A stretch of 64,000 nt of DNA, taken from the NCBI GenBank assembly GCA_037071015.1, contig JBAMOY010000001.1, forward strand, positions 1,116,001 through 1,180,000, in the 5' to 3' direction. The notes under the pieces are model-generated. The model was not told the origin of the DNA. It searched no databases and was given only the letters and a program-made list of their open reading frames with translations. The stretch is from JBAMOY01 sp037071015. Its GTDB lineage: Bacteria > Bacillota_I > Bacilli_A > RF39 > UBA660. Position numbers and translations under genes: made by a program. Below are positions 51,717 through 60,299 of this stretch, piece by piece (positions within the stretch are counted from its first letter, which is position 1; each line of letters opens with the position of its first letter).

Positions 51717-52451
51717 ATGGACAATAGTGAAAAAAAGAAAAATACATTTGTATTTCATACAGAATGGTATCAGTATATAAGCTTATTGAATTTAGAAGAA
51801 ACAAAGCGTCTTTTATATATTATTCGAGATTATATAGAAAACCTAAAAGAACCTAAAAAAACCGAATTAAGTGATAGGTTATTGATGACATGGTTATTTA
51901 TCAAAAACACTATAGATAAAGACAAAAAGGCCTATGATAAGCGATGTGAAACTTCTAAAATCAATGGTAAAAAAGGTGGAAGGCCTAAAAATTCAAAAAA
52001 CCTAAAAAAACCTAAAAAAGCCGATAATGATTATGAATATGATAATGATTATGAATATGATAATGATTATGAATATGATAATGATAATTTAGTACTAGAT
52101 ATTTATAGTTTTATCGAACAGAATTTTGGGAGAACATTAGCACCAATCGAATATGAAATTGTAAGTAATTGGGAAGATAGTGAATTAACAAGGTATGCTA
52201 TCGGACAAGCTGTTTTAAATGGGGCTTATAGTATCAAATACATCGAAAGAATTTTAGATAGTTATCAAAAGCACAATATAAAAACAGTTGTAGAAGCACA
52301 ACAAGAAGAAAAGAAATTTAAGAAAAAGCAAACAACAGGAACTTTCAAAAATGGACCTGAACCTGATTGGCTTGATACTAATCCGGCTGAAACGATAGCA
52401 AACGAAAAAGAACAAGAGGAAATAAATGACCTGTTAGAAAAATATGAATAG
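51717..52451 (+). CDS. DnaD-domain replication protein
   Basis: 244 residues. N-terminal domain (FHTEWYQYISLLNLEETKRL) typical of phage replication-initiation proteins, a Lys-rich linker, an acidic DNDYEY repeat of three units, and a C-terminal DnaD-like domain (FIEQNFGRTLAPIEYEIVSN, AIGQAVLNGAYSIKYIERIL). Likely binds the element's origin and brings the host helicase. First gene of the replication module; CGGGGAGGT ribosome site. Confidence 0.82.
   Translation: MDNSEKKKNTFVFHTEWYQYISLLNLEETKRLLYIIRDYIENLKEPKKTELSDRLLMTWLFIKNTIDKDKKAYDKRCETSKINGKKGGRPKNSKNLKKPKKADNDYEYDNDYEYDNDYEYDNDNLVLDIYSFIEQNFGRTLAPIEYEIVSNWEDSELTRYAIGQAVLNGAYSIKYIERILDSYQKHNIKTVVEAQQEEKKFKKKQTTGTFKNGPEPDWLDTNPAETIANEKEQEEINDLLEKYE
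52026..52082 (+). repeat. 18-bp tandem repeat inside the DnaD-like gene
   Basis: About three copies of AATGATTATGAATATGAT, encoding NDYEYD units in the linker between domains. Confidence 0.8.
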
Positions 52452-52458
52452 GAGATTT

Positions 52459-52698
52459 ATGGAGAAAAAACGAAAATATATAGTCGAGCTAAAAAAGAAA
52501 CAGAGGCTAGCAAATGTTAAACAAAGTATCTATTTAAAATGGGCTAAAGATGGAATTGTCCATATTGTTTTAGATAAAAACGAGGCTACAAGGTATACAA
52601 AAGAACAAATAGAGAAATTAAAAAAAATAATAGATGAAGAAAGAATTATATTACATGAGGAGGTAAAGAAAAATGGAAAACAAAAACATAACTTTTGA
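52459..52698 (+). CDS. Hypothetical protein
   Basis: 79 residues, very basic N-terminal half (MEKKRKYIVELKKKQRLANV) and a charged helix near the end. Not recognised. The ATG at 52459 fits the TAGGAGATTT site; an earlier in-frame ATG lies inside the DnaD gene. Overlaps the next gene by 26 bases. Confidence 0.6.
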   Translation: MEKKRKYIVELKKKQRLANVKQSIYLKWAKDGIVHIVLDKNEATRYTKEQIEKLKKIIDEERIILHEEVKKNGKQKHNF

Positions 52699-53308
52699 TG
52701 ATATCAAAAAAGCGAATGATACAATTAAAACCTTACCAATAACAAGAACTGATAAACAAACTGGCAAAAAAGTGACTAAAAAGTATGCTGAAGTAAATCA
52801 AAGAATAAAGGCTTTTAGAATGGTGTATCCAACTGGAACAATAGAGACTACATTGGTAAGCGATATTGATGGGACATGTACATTTAGAGCGGATATATAC
52901 GATGGCGATAAATTATTAGCAACTGGTACAGCAAGAGAAAATAGTAAATCATCATTTATCAATCAAACAAATTACATAGAAAATTGTGAAACCAGTGCAG
53001 TAGGTAGAGCATTAGGAATGTGTGGATTTGGCGTAGATGCTAGTTTATCAAGTGCCGAAGAAGTTCAAAATGCAATTGTTAAACAAGAAAAAATGGAAAA
53101 TGGTCCTATGACAGAAGAACAAGCTTTTATCATAGCTGATTTAACACCAGAACAAAAAGAAACATTGAGAAATTTTTATAAAAAAGATGTTATGAAATTA
53201 ACTAAGCAAGAAGCTGAAAATAGTATTAATAGCTTGCAAAAAAAAGGATTGATTAAAACCAAAGAAGAAAAAGAGTTAGAGAAGAAAGTGAAAGAAGAGG
53301 TATTTTAA
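52673..53308 (+). CDS. Putative single-strand annealing/recombination protein (ERF/Sak-like)
   Basis: 211 residues. The central part KYAEVNQRIKAFRMVYPTGT, then YIENCETSAVGRALGMCGFG near residue 105, has the layout of phage recombinases of the Rad52/ERF/Sak type, which end a beta sheet core with an AVGRAL(G) helix. It sits before DUF1351, SSB and RuvC-like genes, the usual recombination block. The family is a judgement from pattern; hypothetical otherwise. The C-terminal third is a charged coil. Confidence 0.5.
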   Translation: MENKNITFDDIKKANDTIKTLPITRTDKQTGKKVTKKYAEVNQRIKAFRMVYPTGTIETTLVSDIDGTCTFRADIYDGDKLLATGTARENSKSSFINQTNYIENCETSAVGRALGMCGFGVDASLSSAEEVQNAIVKQEKMENGPMTEEQAFIIADLTPEQKETLRNFYKKDVMKLTKQEAENSINSLQKKGLIKTKEEKELEKKVKEEVF

Positions 53309-54129
53309 TGGAAAAGCCAATTTTAGAAAATGAGATACAGGCAAAAATAAATGGATTTGCCACTGTAGAAGATAACATATCAGAGGCAAAGGAATACGCC
53401 TTAAAATTGAAAGAATATTATTCAACATTAGTATTTACTGATGAACAAATTGTAGAAGCCAAAGGTGAAAGAGCAAGCATTAATAAAGTAGTAAAAAAAA
53501 TAGCAGATTATAGAAAAAATATAATAGTAGAATTTAAGAAGCCTATTGAGCTATTTGAAACCACAGCAAAAGAAACTGAAAAGATCTTAAAAGAAACAGC
53601 TGATTTTGTAGATGTACAAGTAAAGAATTTTGAAAATAAAGAAAAGAAAGAAAAAAGAAATCAAGTACAAACAATTTTTGATGAATTAATTGGTAAAGAA
53701 GCATTAAGTGAATTAATCAATTTAGAGATGGTATTTGATGAAAGATATTTAAATAAGACTTATTCATTAGAAAAAGTGGAAGAGGATTTATTTAATAAAA
53801 TTAGAAAAATTGCAGACGAATTAACAGCTATTAAAAATTTAAATAGTGAACACGAATTGGCACTAATTAACATGTATTTAAAAGATTTTGATTTGAGTAA
53901 AGTAATAGTTGAAAGCAATCGTTTAGAAGAATTAAAGAAAGCAACTGTTAAGATTGAAGAAAAAACAGAAGAAATTAAACAAGAAAAAATGGTTTCTAAA
54001 AAAGTAGAGATTGAGGATATAGACCCAGTTAAGACTTATACATTGAAAATCACAGGAACATTATCACAACAACGAAAATTAAAACAATTTTTAGACTTAA
54101 ATGATATGACTTATGAAAGAGTTGAATAG
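53308..54129 (+). CDS. DUF1351-family phage protein
   Basis: 273 residues, largely coiled coil. The N-terminal block EIQAKINGFATVEDNISEAK, KGERASINKVVKKIADYRKNI and the C-terminal YTLKITGTLSQQRKLKQFLD fit the DUF1351 family found beside phage annealing proteins. Role unknown, possibly an accessory to recombination. One-base overlap with the preceding stop. Confidence 0.75.
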   Translation: MEKPILENEIQAKINGFATVEDNISEAKEYALKLKEYYSTLVFTDEQIVEAKGERASINKVVKKIADYRKNIIVEFKKPIELFETTAKETEKILKETADFVDVQVKNFENKEKKEKRNQVQTIFDELIGKEALSELINLEMVFDERYLNKTYSLEKVEEDLFNKIRKIADELTAIKNLNSEHELALINMYLKDFDLSKVIVESNRLEELKKATVKIEEKTEEIKQEKMVSKKVEIEDIDPVKTYTLKITGTLSQQRKLKQFLDLNDMTYERVE

Positions 54130-54131
54130 TC

Positions 54132-54347
54132 ATGTATAGATGTTGTAATTGCAGAAGCGAATTTGAAGAAACCGATTCTAAAAGGATTTGTTTTGAGCAA
54201 GAATATGGTATCGCAAATCTATTTGACACTAGAACATATACAAATATACAAGTATGTCCGAACTGTAAAGATGATGATATAGAAGAAGTTGAGGAGGAAA
54301 ATTATGAACAAAGTATGTTTAATAGGAAGATTAACAGCACAACCTGA
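54132..54347 (+). CDS. Small zinc-binding hypothetical protein
   Basis: 71 residues with CCNC near the start and CPNC near residue 43, probably one zinc ribbon, and an acidic tail. Its last 44 bases overlap ssb in another frame. Weak ribosome site; may depend on coupling with DUF1351. Confidence 0.6.
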   Translation: MYRCCNCRSEFEETDSKRICFEQEYGIANLFDTRTYTNIQVCPNCKDDDIEEVEEENYEQSMFNRKINSTT

Positions 54348-54726
54348 ATTAAGATATAACAATGGTAATGTAGCATACACTAGATTTACATTAGCAGTAA
54401 ATAGAAACTTTACAAGTCAAAATGGAGAAAGAGAAACAGATTTTATTAATTGTGTAGCTTGGAGAAAAACAGCCGAACTAATTTGTGAACATTTGAACAA
54501 AGGAAGTCAAATAGGAATTGAGGGAAGAATACAAACAGGAAGTTACGATGATAAAGATGGTAATAAAAGATTTACAACTGATGTAATAGTAGAAAACTTA
54601 ACATTTGTAGATAGTAAAAAAAGCGAAAGACCCGAACCTGAATATGAAGAACCACAACAACAAGAAAGTGATCCATTTGCTGATTTTGGTGAACAAATAA
54701 GTGTTGAAGATAACTTTTTAGACTAG
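54304..54726 (+). CDS. ssb: Single-stranded DNA-binding protein
   Basis: 140 residues. OB fold beginning MNKVCLIGRLTAQPELRYNN, with FINCVAWRKTAELICEHLNK and GIEGRIQTGSYDD; C-terminal acidic tail ending DNFLD, a slight change from the bacterial DDDIPF that recruits partners. The ATG at 54304 follows GTTGAGGAGGAAAATT; an earlier in-frame start is rejected. Confidence 0.94.
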   Translation: MNKVCLIGRLTAQPELRYNNGNVAYTRFTLAVNRNFTSQNGERETDFINCVAWRKTAELICEHLNKGSQIGIEGRIQTGSYDDKDGNKRFTTDVIVENLTFVDSKKSERPEPEYEEPQQQESDPFADFGEQISVEDNFLD

Positions 54727-54734
54727 GTGGTAAT

Positions 54735-55181
54735 ATGGGAACTTTTAGAGGTACACCATTAAAATTAATTCAATATCTTTATGAACAAGATAAAAACAAA
54801 GTATATGAAGTTAAAGAATATAAAGAACAAAGAAACAATAAGCAAAATAGCAAGTATTGGAAACTGCTTAATGAATTATCTTTAACTTTAAAAATAGGAG
54901 TAGAAGAATTACATTTTGATATGTTAAAACACTATAGCCAAAGGTATGAAATTTTAGTTCCTAGTGATTATCAAATAAGAGGTATTGAATATTACGAAAG
55001 AAAATCAACAATAAAAAAAGGTGGTAAAGAGTTTAATGTCTATATGATATATACTCCTAGCCATGAACTTAACGAAAGTGAATTTGCAATTTTACTACAA
55101 GGATTATGTGAAGAGTGCAAACAAGTAGGCATTGACACAAGAAGTCCAGAGGAAATAAGAAAAGATGAAAGTTTAATGTAG
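54735..55181 (+). CDS. Putative NinB-like recombination protein
   Basis: 148 residues. EQRNNKQNSKYWKLLNELS near residue 31 resembles the RSxxQNxxYW helix of NinB/Orf proteins, which help load phage annealing proteins on SSB-coated DNA; GLCEECKQVGIDTRSPEE at the end also fits. It lies between ssb and a RuvC-like gene, the proper neighbourhood. Identification is tentative. Confidence 0.45.
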   Translation: MGTFRGTPLKLIQYLYEQDKNKVYEVKEYKEQRNNKQNSKYWKLLNELSLTLKIGVEELHFDMLKHYSQRYEILVPSDYQIRGIEYYERKSTIKKGGKEFNVYMIYTPSHELNESEFAILLQGLCEECKQVGIDTRSPEEIRKDESLM

Positions 55182-55189
55182 GAGAAAAT

Positions 55190-55660
55190 ATGATATTAGC
55201 AATAGACCCAGGCAATATAGAAAGTGCATATTGCTTAATAGAAAAAGATACGTATAAGCCAGTTGAATTTGGAAAAATCAAAAATGAAGATTTACTATAT
55301 AAACTAGAGATATATGAACATTTAAATCGATTTTTAACTATAGAAATGGTTGCAAGTTATGGTATGCCAGTCGGAAAAGAAATTTTTGACACTTGTGTGT
55401 GGATAGGCAGATTTATTCAAGTTCTAGATAAAGGGTTTACGTTGGTTTATAGAAAAGACGTGAAGATTAATTTATGTAATTCTATGAGAGCTAAAGATAG
55501 CAATATTAGACAAGCCTTAATAGATAGATTTGGTGTAGTAGGAACTAAGAAAAATCAAGGGTGGTTTTATGGATTTAAAGCTGATATATGGAGTGCATAT
55601 GCAGTAGGTATAACTTATTTAGATCAAAAAAGAGAAATTTATGGAGGAGAAAATGATTGA
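55190..55660 (+). CDS. RuvC-like Holliday junction resolvase
   Basis: 156 residues with the RNase H-fold acids: ILAIDPGNIESAY at the start, IEMVASYGMPVG near residue 52 and the late KADIWSAYAVGITY. Phage RuvC-like enzymes cut branched DNA before packaging. TAGGAGAAAAT ribosome site. Completes the recombination block. Confidence 0.82.
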   Translation: MILAIDPGNIESAYCLIEKDTYKPVEFGKIKNEDLLYKLEIYEHLNRFLTIEMVASYGMPVGKEIFDTCVWIGRFIQVLDKGFTLVYRKDVKINLCNSMRAKDSNIRQALIDRFGVVGTKKNQGWFYGFKADIWSAYAVGITYLDQKREIYGGEND

Positions 55661-56600
55661 TTATAAAAAATTAGACGCAATAGTAGTAAAGAGTCAAGAA
55701 GAATTAGATATGATACCTTTAGATTATAAAGGAAGAATTTATATAGAATTTGGAGATTGTTGGAATAGAGCTGTAGTAAAAAATAGATATTATTATCCAG
55801 TTATAGCTCGAGATAACTCATCAATTGAAGCTTGGAATAACTCATCAATTGTAGCTTGGAATAACTCATCAATTGAAGCTCGAGATAAATCATCAATTGT
55901 AGCTCGAGATAACTCATCAATTGTAGCTCGAGATAACTCATCAATTGTAGCTCGAGATAACTCATCAATTGTAGCTCGAGATAACTCATCAATTGAAGCT
56001 TGGAATAACTCATCAATTGAAGCTCGAGATAAATCATCAATTGTAGCTCGAGATAACTCATCAATTGTAGCTCGAGATAACTCATCAATTGAAGCTAAAG
56101 GCAATAGTCAAATAATAGATAGAACTGACGGAGGATACAATAAACCAAAGATAAAAATATCAGGAAATGCCAGAATTGTTTATTATCCTAAAAACATAAA
56201 TGATTATTTAGATTTTTATGAAATCAAACATACAAAAACAAAAGCTACTTTTTATAAAGCAGTTCGAAAAATAGGAAATAGATATGTTTCTGATTGGGAT
56301 AGTAATTTTGAATATATAATTGGCGAAATCAAAGAAGAAATTTGTGATACCGATATTAATGAAGATTGTGGTAGAGGCATACACATATCACACTTAAATT
56401 GGGCATTAGACTTTGGTGCTAATTGGGATAATTTAGCTATTATAGAAGTTGAGACCAAAATAAAAGATATAGTAGTTCCTTTAAATACTAGTGGTAAGGT
56501 TAGAACCGGAGAAGTAAAGATTATTAGGGAAGTACCTCTTTCCAAATGCGGACTATATGGGCAAATCATTGAAAGAAGGCGTAATCATGCTAATTCATAA
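55653..56600 (+). CDS. Octapeptide-repeat (beta-solenoid) protein with DUF7666-like C-terminus
   Basis: 315 residues. After a 50-residue start come twelve near-perfect eight-residue repeats of the form A(RD/WN)(N/K)SSI(V/E), plus one diverged unit, which should fold as a short beta-solenoid. The C-terminal 170 residues (YYPKNINDYLDFYEIKHTKT onward, with DCGRGIHISHLNWAL) resemble domains that follow such repeats in other phages. No signal peptide, so it acts in the cytoplasm. The ATG at 55653 follows GGAGGAGAAA. Role unknown. Confidence 0.75.
   Translation: MIDYKKLDAIVVKSQEELDMIPLDYKGRIYIEFGDCWNRAVVKNRYYYPVIARDNSSIEAWNNSSIVAWNNSSIEARDKSSIVARDNSSIVARDNSSIVARDNSSIVARDNSSIEAWNNSSIEARDKSSIVARDNSSIVARDNSSIEAKGNSQIIDRTDGGYNKPKIKISGNARIVYYPKNINDYLDFYEIKHTKTKATFYKAVRKIGNRYVSDWDSNFEYIIGEIKEEICDTDINEDCGRGIHISHLNWALDFGANWDNLAIIEVETKIKDIVVPLNTSGKVRTGEVKIIREVPLSKCGLYGQIIERRRNHANS
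55806..56093 (+). repeat. Twelve 24-bp tandem repeats
   Basis: Twelve units of the form GCTCGAGATAACTCATCAAT plus TGTA with a few variants (GAA for GTA; TGGAAT or GATAAA). A four-unit order (WNN, RDK, RDN, RDN) appears twice, six units apart, showing larger duplications. All units are in frame. Confidence 0.95.
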
Positions 56601-57048
56601 GGCTGGTGATATTTTGCAAGCAAAAGAAAATATAATATGCCATCAAGTAAATGAAGATGGAGTTATGGGTGGAGGGTTAGCTAAAAGCATAGCTAATCTC
56701 TATCCTAAAGTCGAAAAACAATATAAGAAGTTTTGTGAAACAGTAGAATATAATAAAAGTTTAATAGGCCATTATATTGTAACTAATATAGGTACACATA
56801 AATATATAGCCAGTTGTTTTACACAAGATGATTTTGTTACAGACTTAAAAGTCATAAGAACTGTTTTCAGTGGATTGATAGAAAGTTGCAAATTAAATGG
56901 CTTTAGTATAGCAATTCCATATAAATATGGTTGTGGCATAGCAAAAGGAAATTGGGAAGAAGTATCAAAATTATTTGAGGCTCTATCTAATGAATATGGT
57001 GTAGATGTTTCGGTTTATAAGTTAGGGGTCAAAAATGTTAAAGATTAA
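56587..57048 (+). CDS. Macro-domain (ADP-ribose-binding) protein
   Basis: 153 residues. IICHQVNEDGVMGGGLAKSI near residue 15 and IPYKYGCGIAKGNWEEV near residue 108 are the two loops that grip ADP-ribose. Family members bind or remove ADP-ribose from proteins, nucleic acids or the 1''-phosphate. In a phage this may counter ADP-ribosylating or NAD-based host defence; that is inference. The ATG at 56587 overlaps the repeat gene by 14 bases. Confidence 0.82.
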   Translation: MLIHKAGDILQAKENIICHQVNEDGVMGGGLAKSIANLYPKVEKQYKKFCETVEYNKSLIGHYIVTNIGTHKYIASCFTQDDFVTDLKVIRTVFSGLIESCKLNGFSIAIPYKYGCGIAKGNWEEVSKLFEALSNEYGVDVSVYKLGVKNVKD

Positions 57049-57331
57049 AGATAATGTAGATTCAAAAGAATTAGAAAAATATGGATTTATTAAATTAAAT
57101 ATCATGGATGGTGATGATTGTATAGAAACTAATGTATATTGCGCTATTCAAGAAGATGATAAAAGGTTTATTGAAAATAACTGTATTAATGATTATTTTG
57201 TTGAATTTTATTTTAATAATAAAGGAGAAATAGATTACTGTTGCTATCCAGAACAAAGAAATGAACCCTTTTTTAATAGTATAATGTTTGACCTAATAAA
57301 AGCTGGTTTAGTAGAAAAGGTGGAAAAATGA
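57035..57331 (+). CDS. Hypothetical phage protein
   Basis: 98 residues, not recognised; acidic, with NIMDGDDCIETNVYCAIQED and a FVEFYFNNKGEIDYC stretch predicting beta strands. Good AGGGGTC site; overlaps the macro gene by 14 and the next by 4 bases. Confidence 0.65.
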   Translation: MLKIKDNVDSKELEKYGFIKLNIMDGDDCIETNVYCAIQEDDKRFIENNCINDYFVEFYFNNKGEIDYCCYPEQRNEPFFNSIMFDLIKAGLVEKVEK

Positions 57332-57681
57332 AATTAGAAGTAGGAATGTATGTAAGAACTGATAAAGGACTTATTGGGAAAATAACATTTATACAAAATG
57401 AATATGCTAGAACTGATAAATTTATTTTTGATAAAGACAAATTAGAAAGATGTAGTTTATTTAAAGAAAACATATTAAAAGCAAGGCATATCATAATGAA
57501 ACTAATAGAAGAAGGGGATTATGTTAATGGCTATAAAGTATTTAAAAAAGATGGTTATTTATGGATAGAAAGATTAGATAATCACGTAACACCACATTTT
57601 ACTAGATTAGATTATTTAGATATTAAATCAATAGTAACAAAAGAACAATTTGAAAGTATGAGTTATAAGGTAGGTGATTAG
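57328..57681 (+). CDS. Hypothetical phage protein
   Basis: 117 residues. It begins MKLEVGMYVRTDKGLIGKIT, an SH3-like beta start, and has a second similar half (EGDYVNGYKVFKKDGYLWIE). No named family. ATGA overlap with the preceding gene, AAGGTGG site. Confidence 0.65.
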   Translation: MKLEVGMYVRTDKGLIGKITFIQNEYARTDKFIFDKDKLERCSLFKENILKARHIIMKLIEEGDYVNGYKVFKKDGYLWIERLDNHVTPHFTRLDYLDIKSIVTKEQFESMSYKVGD

Positions 57682-58164
57682 ATGAGCGAAGAAGAAATAA
57701 AAATATTAGACGCAGTAATTAAAAGATGTGAAGAATGTATTGAACGCAACAATATTCAAAAAGATAATGAAGTTTGCTTTGCACTTGGTAACGGTGAGTT
57801 TGGTTATTTAACTTATAACATGCTTTTAAAATTTAGAGAATTACATAATAAAAATAAATCCTTAAAGGGAGAAATTAAAGTTCATGCTGAAAAATCTAAT
57901 AATAGATATAAAGAAATTAAAAATTTAGAAAAACAACTAAAAATAAAACATGAAGGCTTTATGGCTAGTACAGAAGAAATATGTGAATATGCTACAAATT
58001 GGGATGAATTAAAGGAATGGCTTGAAGAACAATTAAAAGTAATGCAAAAGGAAATGAACAAATCTTCAAAAGGTCTATGGAAATATCATATAGATAAAGG
58101 TATGAAAACGGCATATATGAATGCATTATCTAAAATGGAAGAAATAGAGAAAGGAAATAAGTAA
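57682..58164 (+). CDS. Hypothetical coiled-coil phage protein
   Basis: 160 residues, charged and helical; residues 55-95 look like a coiled coil (FRELHNKNKSLKGEIKVHAE). Not recognised. Starts right after the previous stop with GTAGGTGATTAG. Confidence 0.65.
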   Translation: MSEEEIKILDAVIKRCEECIERNNIQKDNEVCFALGNGEFGYLTYNMLLKFRELHNKNKSLKGEIKVHAEKSNNRYKEIKNLEKQLKIKHEGFMASTEEICEYATNWDELKEWLEEQLKVMQKEMNKSSKGLWKYHIDKGMKTAYMNALSKMEEIEKGNK

Positions 58165-58527
58165 ATGGGATTATTATATAGCAATTATGAGTGTAATCCG
58201 ATAACAAATAACACTTTAAAAATAAATGCTTGTAGCGGTGGTATTTATAAAACTTATAAAGAAAGTTGGTTTACTAAATTTAATTTAGAAAGTAAACTAG
58301 CTGAGAAATTATTTAAACCTTATGATAATAAAATAAAGACTGAAGCCGATACATCAGAAAAAGGTTACGACGGTTATTATAGAAATGTAGAACATAAAAA
58401 GCCTGTAATAATAATTCAAATGATAATTTGCGGAGATATGGAAGTTATAGCGGAACTTATACGAGAAGAAGATTTTATAAAATATTTTGAAGTTGAAAAT
58501 TTAGAGAAAGGAAATAGCAATGAATAA
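58165..58527 (+). CDS. Hypothetical phage protein
   Basis: 120 residues beginning MGLLYSNYECNPITNNTLKI; mixed alpha/beta, no membrane span and no motif recognised. AAAGGAAATAAGTAA site. Confidence 0.6.
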   Translation: MGLLYSNYECNPITNNTLKINACSGGIYKTYKESWFTKFNLESKLAEKLFKPYDNKIKTEADTSEKGYDGYYRNVEHKKPVIIIQMIICGDMEVIAELIREEDFIKYFEVENLEKGNSNE

Positions 58528-58840
58528 AGAATTAATAAATTTAGTTAAAGAAAATCCTAATTTACCAATAGTATTTTTCGCAAATAGTGAAGATATATGT
58601 GATGAATTTTCTTATACTTTTATGAAAAAACACAAAGTAGAAAAAGGAACTATTTATGAAAGTGACATAAATGACCGTATATATACTGAAGAAGATGAAT
58701 ATGTCGAAGATTTATGTGATTATTTTGCTGATGATGTTAGATATGCTAATTTAACAGATGTTGAGTTTGAAAAAGAAATGCAAAAAGAAGCAAAAAAAGT
58801 TCCACATTATGAAGCTATTATAGTATGGATAAGTGTTTAA
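58520..58840 (+). CDS. Hypothetical acidic phage protein
   Basis: 106 residues, acidic, LPIVFFANSEDICDEFSYTF near the start and DLCDYFADDVRYANLTDVEF. Similar small acidic proteins occur in Firmicutes phages; role unknown. Overlaps the previous gene by 8 bases. Confidence 0.6.
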   Translation: MNKELINLVKENPNLPIVFFANSEDICDEFSYTFMKKHKVEKGTIYESDINDRIYTEEDEYVEDLCDYFADDVRYANLTDVEFEKEMQKEAKKVPHYEAIIVWISV

Positions 58841-58862
58841 AGAAAGGTATTAGTGATAGTAA

Positions 58863-59126
58863 ATGAAAGAAGTAATTGATGGTTTAAAATGCAATGCTAC
58901 AAATGGTAAAGAAAGTTTTTGTATGATTAGTGAAAAACAATTAAATGCTATGAAAGAATTAGCAAAAAGAGATGAACAAGAACTAAAACAAAAACAAGAT
59001 ACTATTGATAAGGCTAGAGAATATGTAAATAATACAATAGATTATTATTTAGACCATATGGAAGAAATACCATATAGTTTAAGTCAATTATCATCAATAC
59101 TAGGTGATAAAGATGAAAACTGCTAG
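58863..59126 (+). CDS. Hypothetical phage protein
   Basis: 87 residues, helical (QLNAMKELAKRDEQELKQKQ), not recognised. The ribosome site is AAAGG at a long spacing, so expression may be low. Overlaps the next gene by 14 bases. Confidence 0.55.
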   Translation: MKEVIDGLKCNATNGKESFCMISEKQLNAMKELAKRDEQELKQKQDTIDKAREYVNNTIDYYLDHMEEIPYSLSQLSSILGDKDENC

Positions 59127-59598
59127 AACATTAAAATTAGAAGAGTTGCTTGAAAAAAAGTTTAATGACAGAAATGAATTTTATGTATTTGAATGTACTC
59201 TTGGTTGGTATGGTAGTGAAATAGTTGATTGTGTTATGTATAACTGTCAAAGAGAAGTATATTGCTACGAAATAAAACAATCAAAACAAGATTTTCATTC
59301 TAACTGTAAATTAAGTTTCTTTGGAAATAAAAATTATTTTGTAATGCCTTATGAATTATACAAAGAAGTAAGCAATGAAATATATGTTAATTATCCTAAT
59401 GTTGGTGTATTAGTTCCGATTAAAACACCATCTCCAGGAGAACAAGAATATGTATATGATGTATATGACCAATTGTTATGTATTAAAAATGCAAGGAAGC
59501 AAGACTTAATGGCAGATAAAGAAGTTATCTTATCATCAATGTTAAGAAGTATGCAAAGAGATAAATATAGAAAATTTAGAGGTGATAAATGTTATTGA
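59113..59598 (+). CDS. Putative PD-(D/E)xK-like nuclease
   Basis: 161 residues. EIVDCVMYNCQREVYCYEIK near residue 36-55 followed by QSKQDFHS matches the Asp...ExK core of restriction-nuclease-like folds such as the MmcB group, which act on DNA. The ATG at 59113 follows CTAGGTGATAAAG. The family name is tentative. Confidence 0.55.
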   Translation: MKTARTLKLEELLEKKFNDRNEFYVFECTLGWYGSEIVDCVMYNCQREVYCYEIKQSKQDFHSNCKLSFFGNKNYFVMPYELYKEVSNEIYVNYPNVGVLVPIKTPSPGEQEYVYDVYDQLLCIKNARKQDLMADKEVILSSMLRSMQRDKYRKFRGDKCY

Positions 59599-59833
59599 AT
59601 ATACATTTATAGGAAAATATATAACCGCTTTTATAGAGCAACTACCAAAAAGGAAAACACCTATTTATAAATTATGTAATCAGCAAAATGAATTAATCCA
59701 TTTAGGAGAAATAAAATATAATCCTAGTTGGAGAAAATATTGTTTTTATCCAATAGATGAAACTGTATTTGATAGTAAATGTTTGCTTGATATTGTTGAA
59801 TTTATGGATAAATTAAATAGAAAAAGGAGATAG
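59582..59833 (+). CDS. Hypothetical phage protein, GTG start
   Basis: 83 residues, MINVIEYTFIGKYITAFIEQ at the start, basic end. No family recognised. The only in-frame start is GTG, 17 bases inside the previous gene; the nearby ATG (59589) is in another frame. Confidence 0.5.
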   Translation: MINVIEYTFIGKYITAFIEQLPKRKTPIYKLCNQQNELIHLGEIKYNPSWRKYCFYPIDETVFDSKCLLDIVEFMDKLNRKRR

Positions 59834-59835
59834 AT

Positions 59836-60291
59836 ATGTTAATAGTATTAATAATATTGATTGTTTTAGCAATAATAGTAGCTTTTCTTGTAAGCGACAA
59901 ATATTACGATGTAATGTTCGTTACTGCATGTGTTGGAGCAATAGTTATAGGAATTGGATCAGTAATTATGCTTATGTGTATTATTAGTTATTATATAGAT
60001 GGATACACGGCTAAAGATAAAATTTCGATGTATCAAGAAGAAAATAAAAAAATTGAAGAAGATATAAATATTTTAGTAAATAATTATATGGATTATGAAA
60101 ATAAGACATTAAAAGAATTTAAAAATGAAAACGCAATAACTTTAGTTCAATTATATCCTGAATTAAAGAGTGATGAATTAGTAAAACAACAAATTTATAT
60201 ATATACGGAAAATAATAAAAAGATAAAAGAACTAAAAGAAAAAACAATAGATTTAAAAGTTGGCAAATGGTTGTTATATTTTGGAAAGTAG
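59836..60291 (+). CDS. Membrane protein with coiled-coil tail
   Basis: 151 residues with two membrane spans (IVLIILIVLAIIVAFLV and VTACVGAIVIGIGSVIMLMCII) then a helical charged tail. Small two-span early phage proteins may change the host envelope or exclude rivals; nothing more can be said. AAAGGAGATAGAT site. Confidence 0.6.
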   Translation: MLIVLIILIVLAIIVAFLVSDKYYDVMFVTACVGAIVIGIGSVIMLMCIISYYIDGYTAKDKISMYQEENKKIEEDINILVNNYMDYENKTLKEFKNENAITLVQLYPELKSDELVKQQIYIYTENNKKIKELKEKTIDLKVGKWLLYFGK

Positions 60292-60299
60292 ATGATTAA

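Noticed and set aside
55806..56093. CRISPR-like array of 24-bp repeats
   Set aside because: Units are directly adjacent with no unique spacers, are in frame in one gene and encode a regular octapeptide; no cas genes are near.
55793..56104. Minus-strand proteins in two frames across the repeat block
   Set aside because: A 24-bp period without stops keeps several frames open; these are repeat shadows with no ribosome sites.
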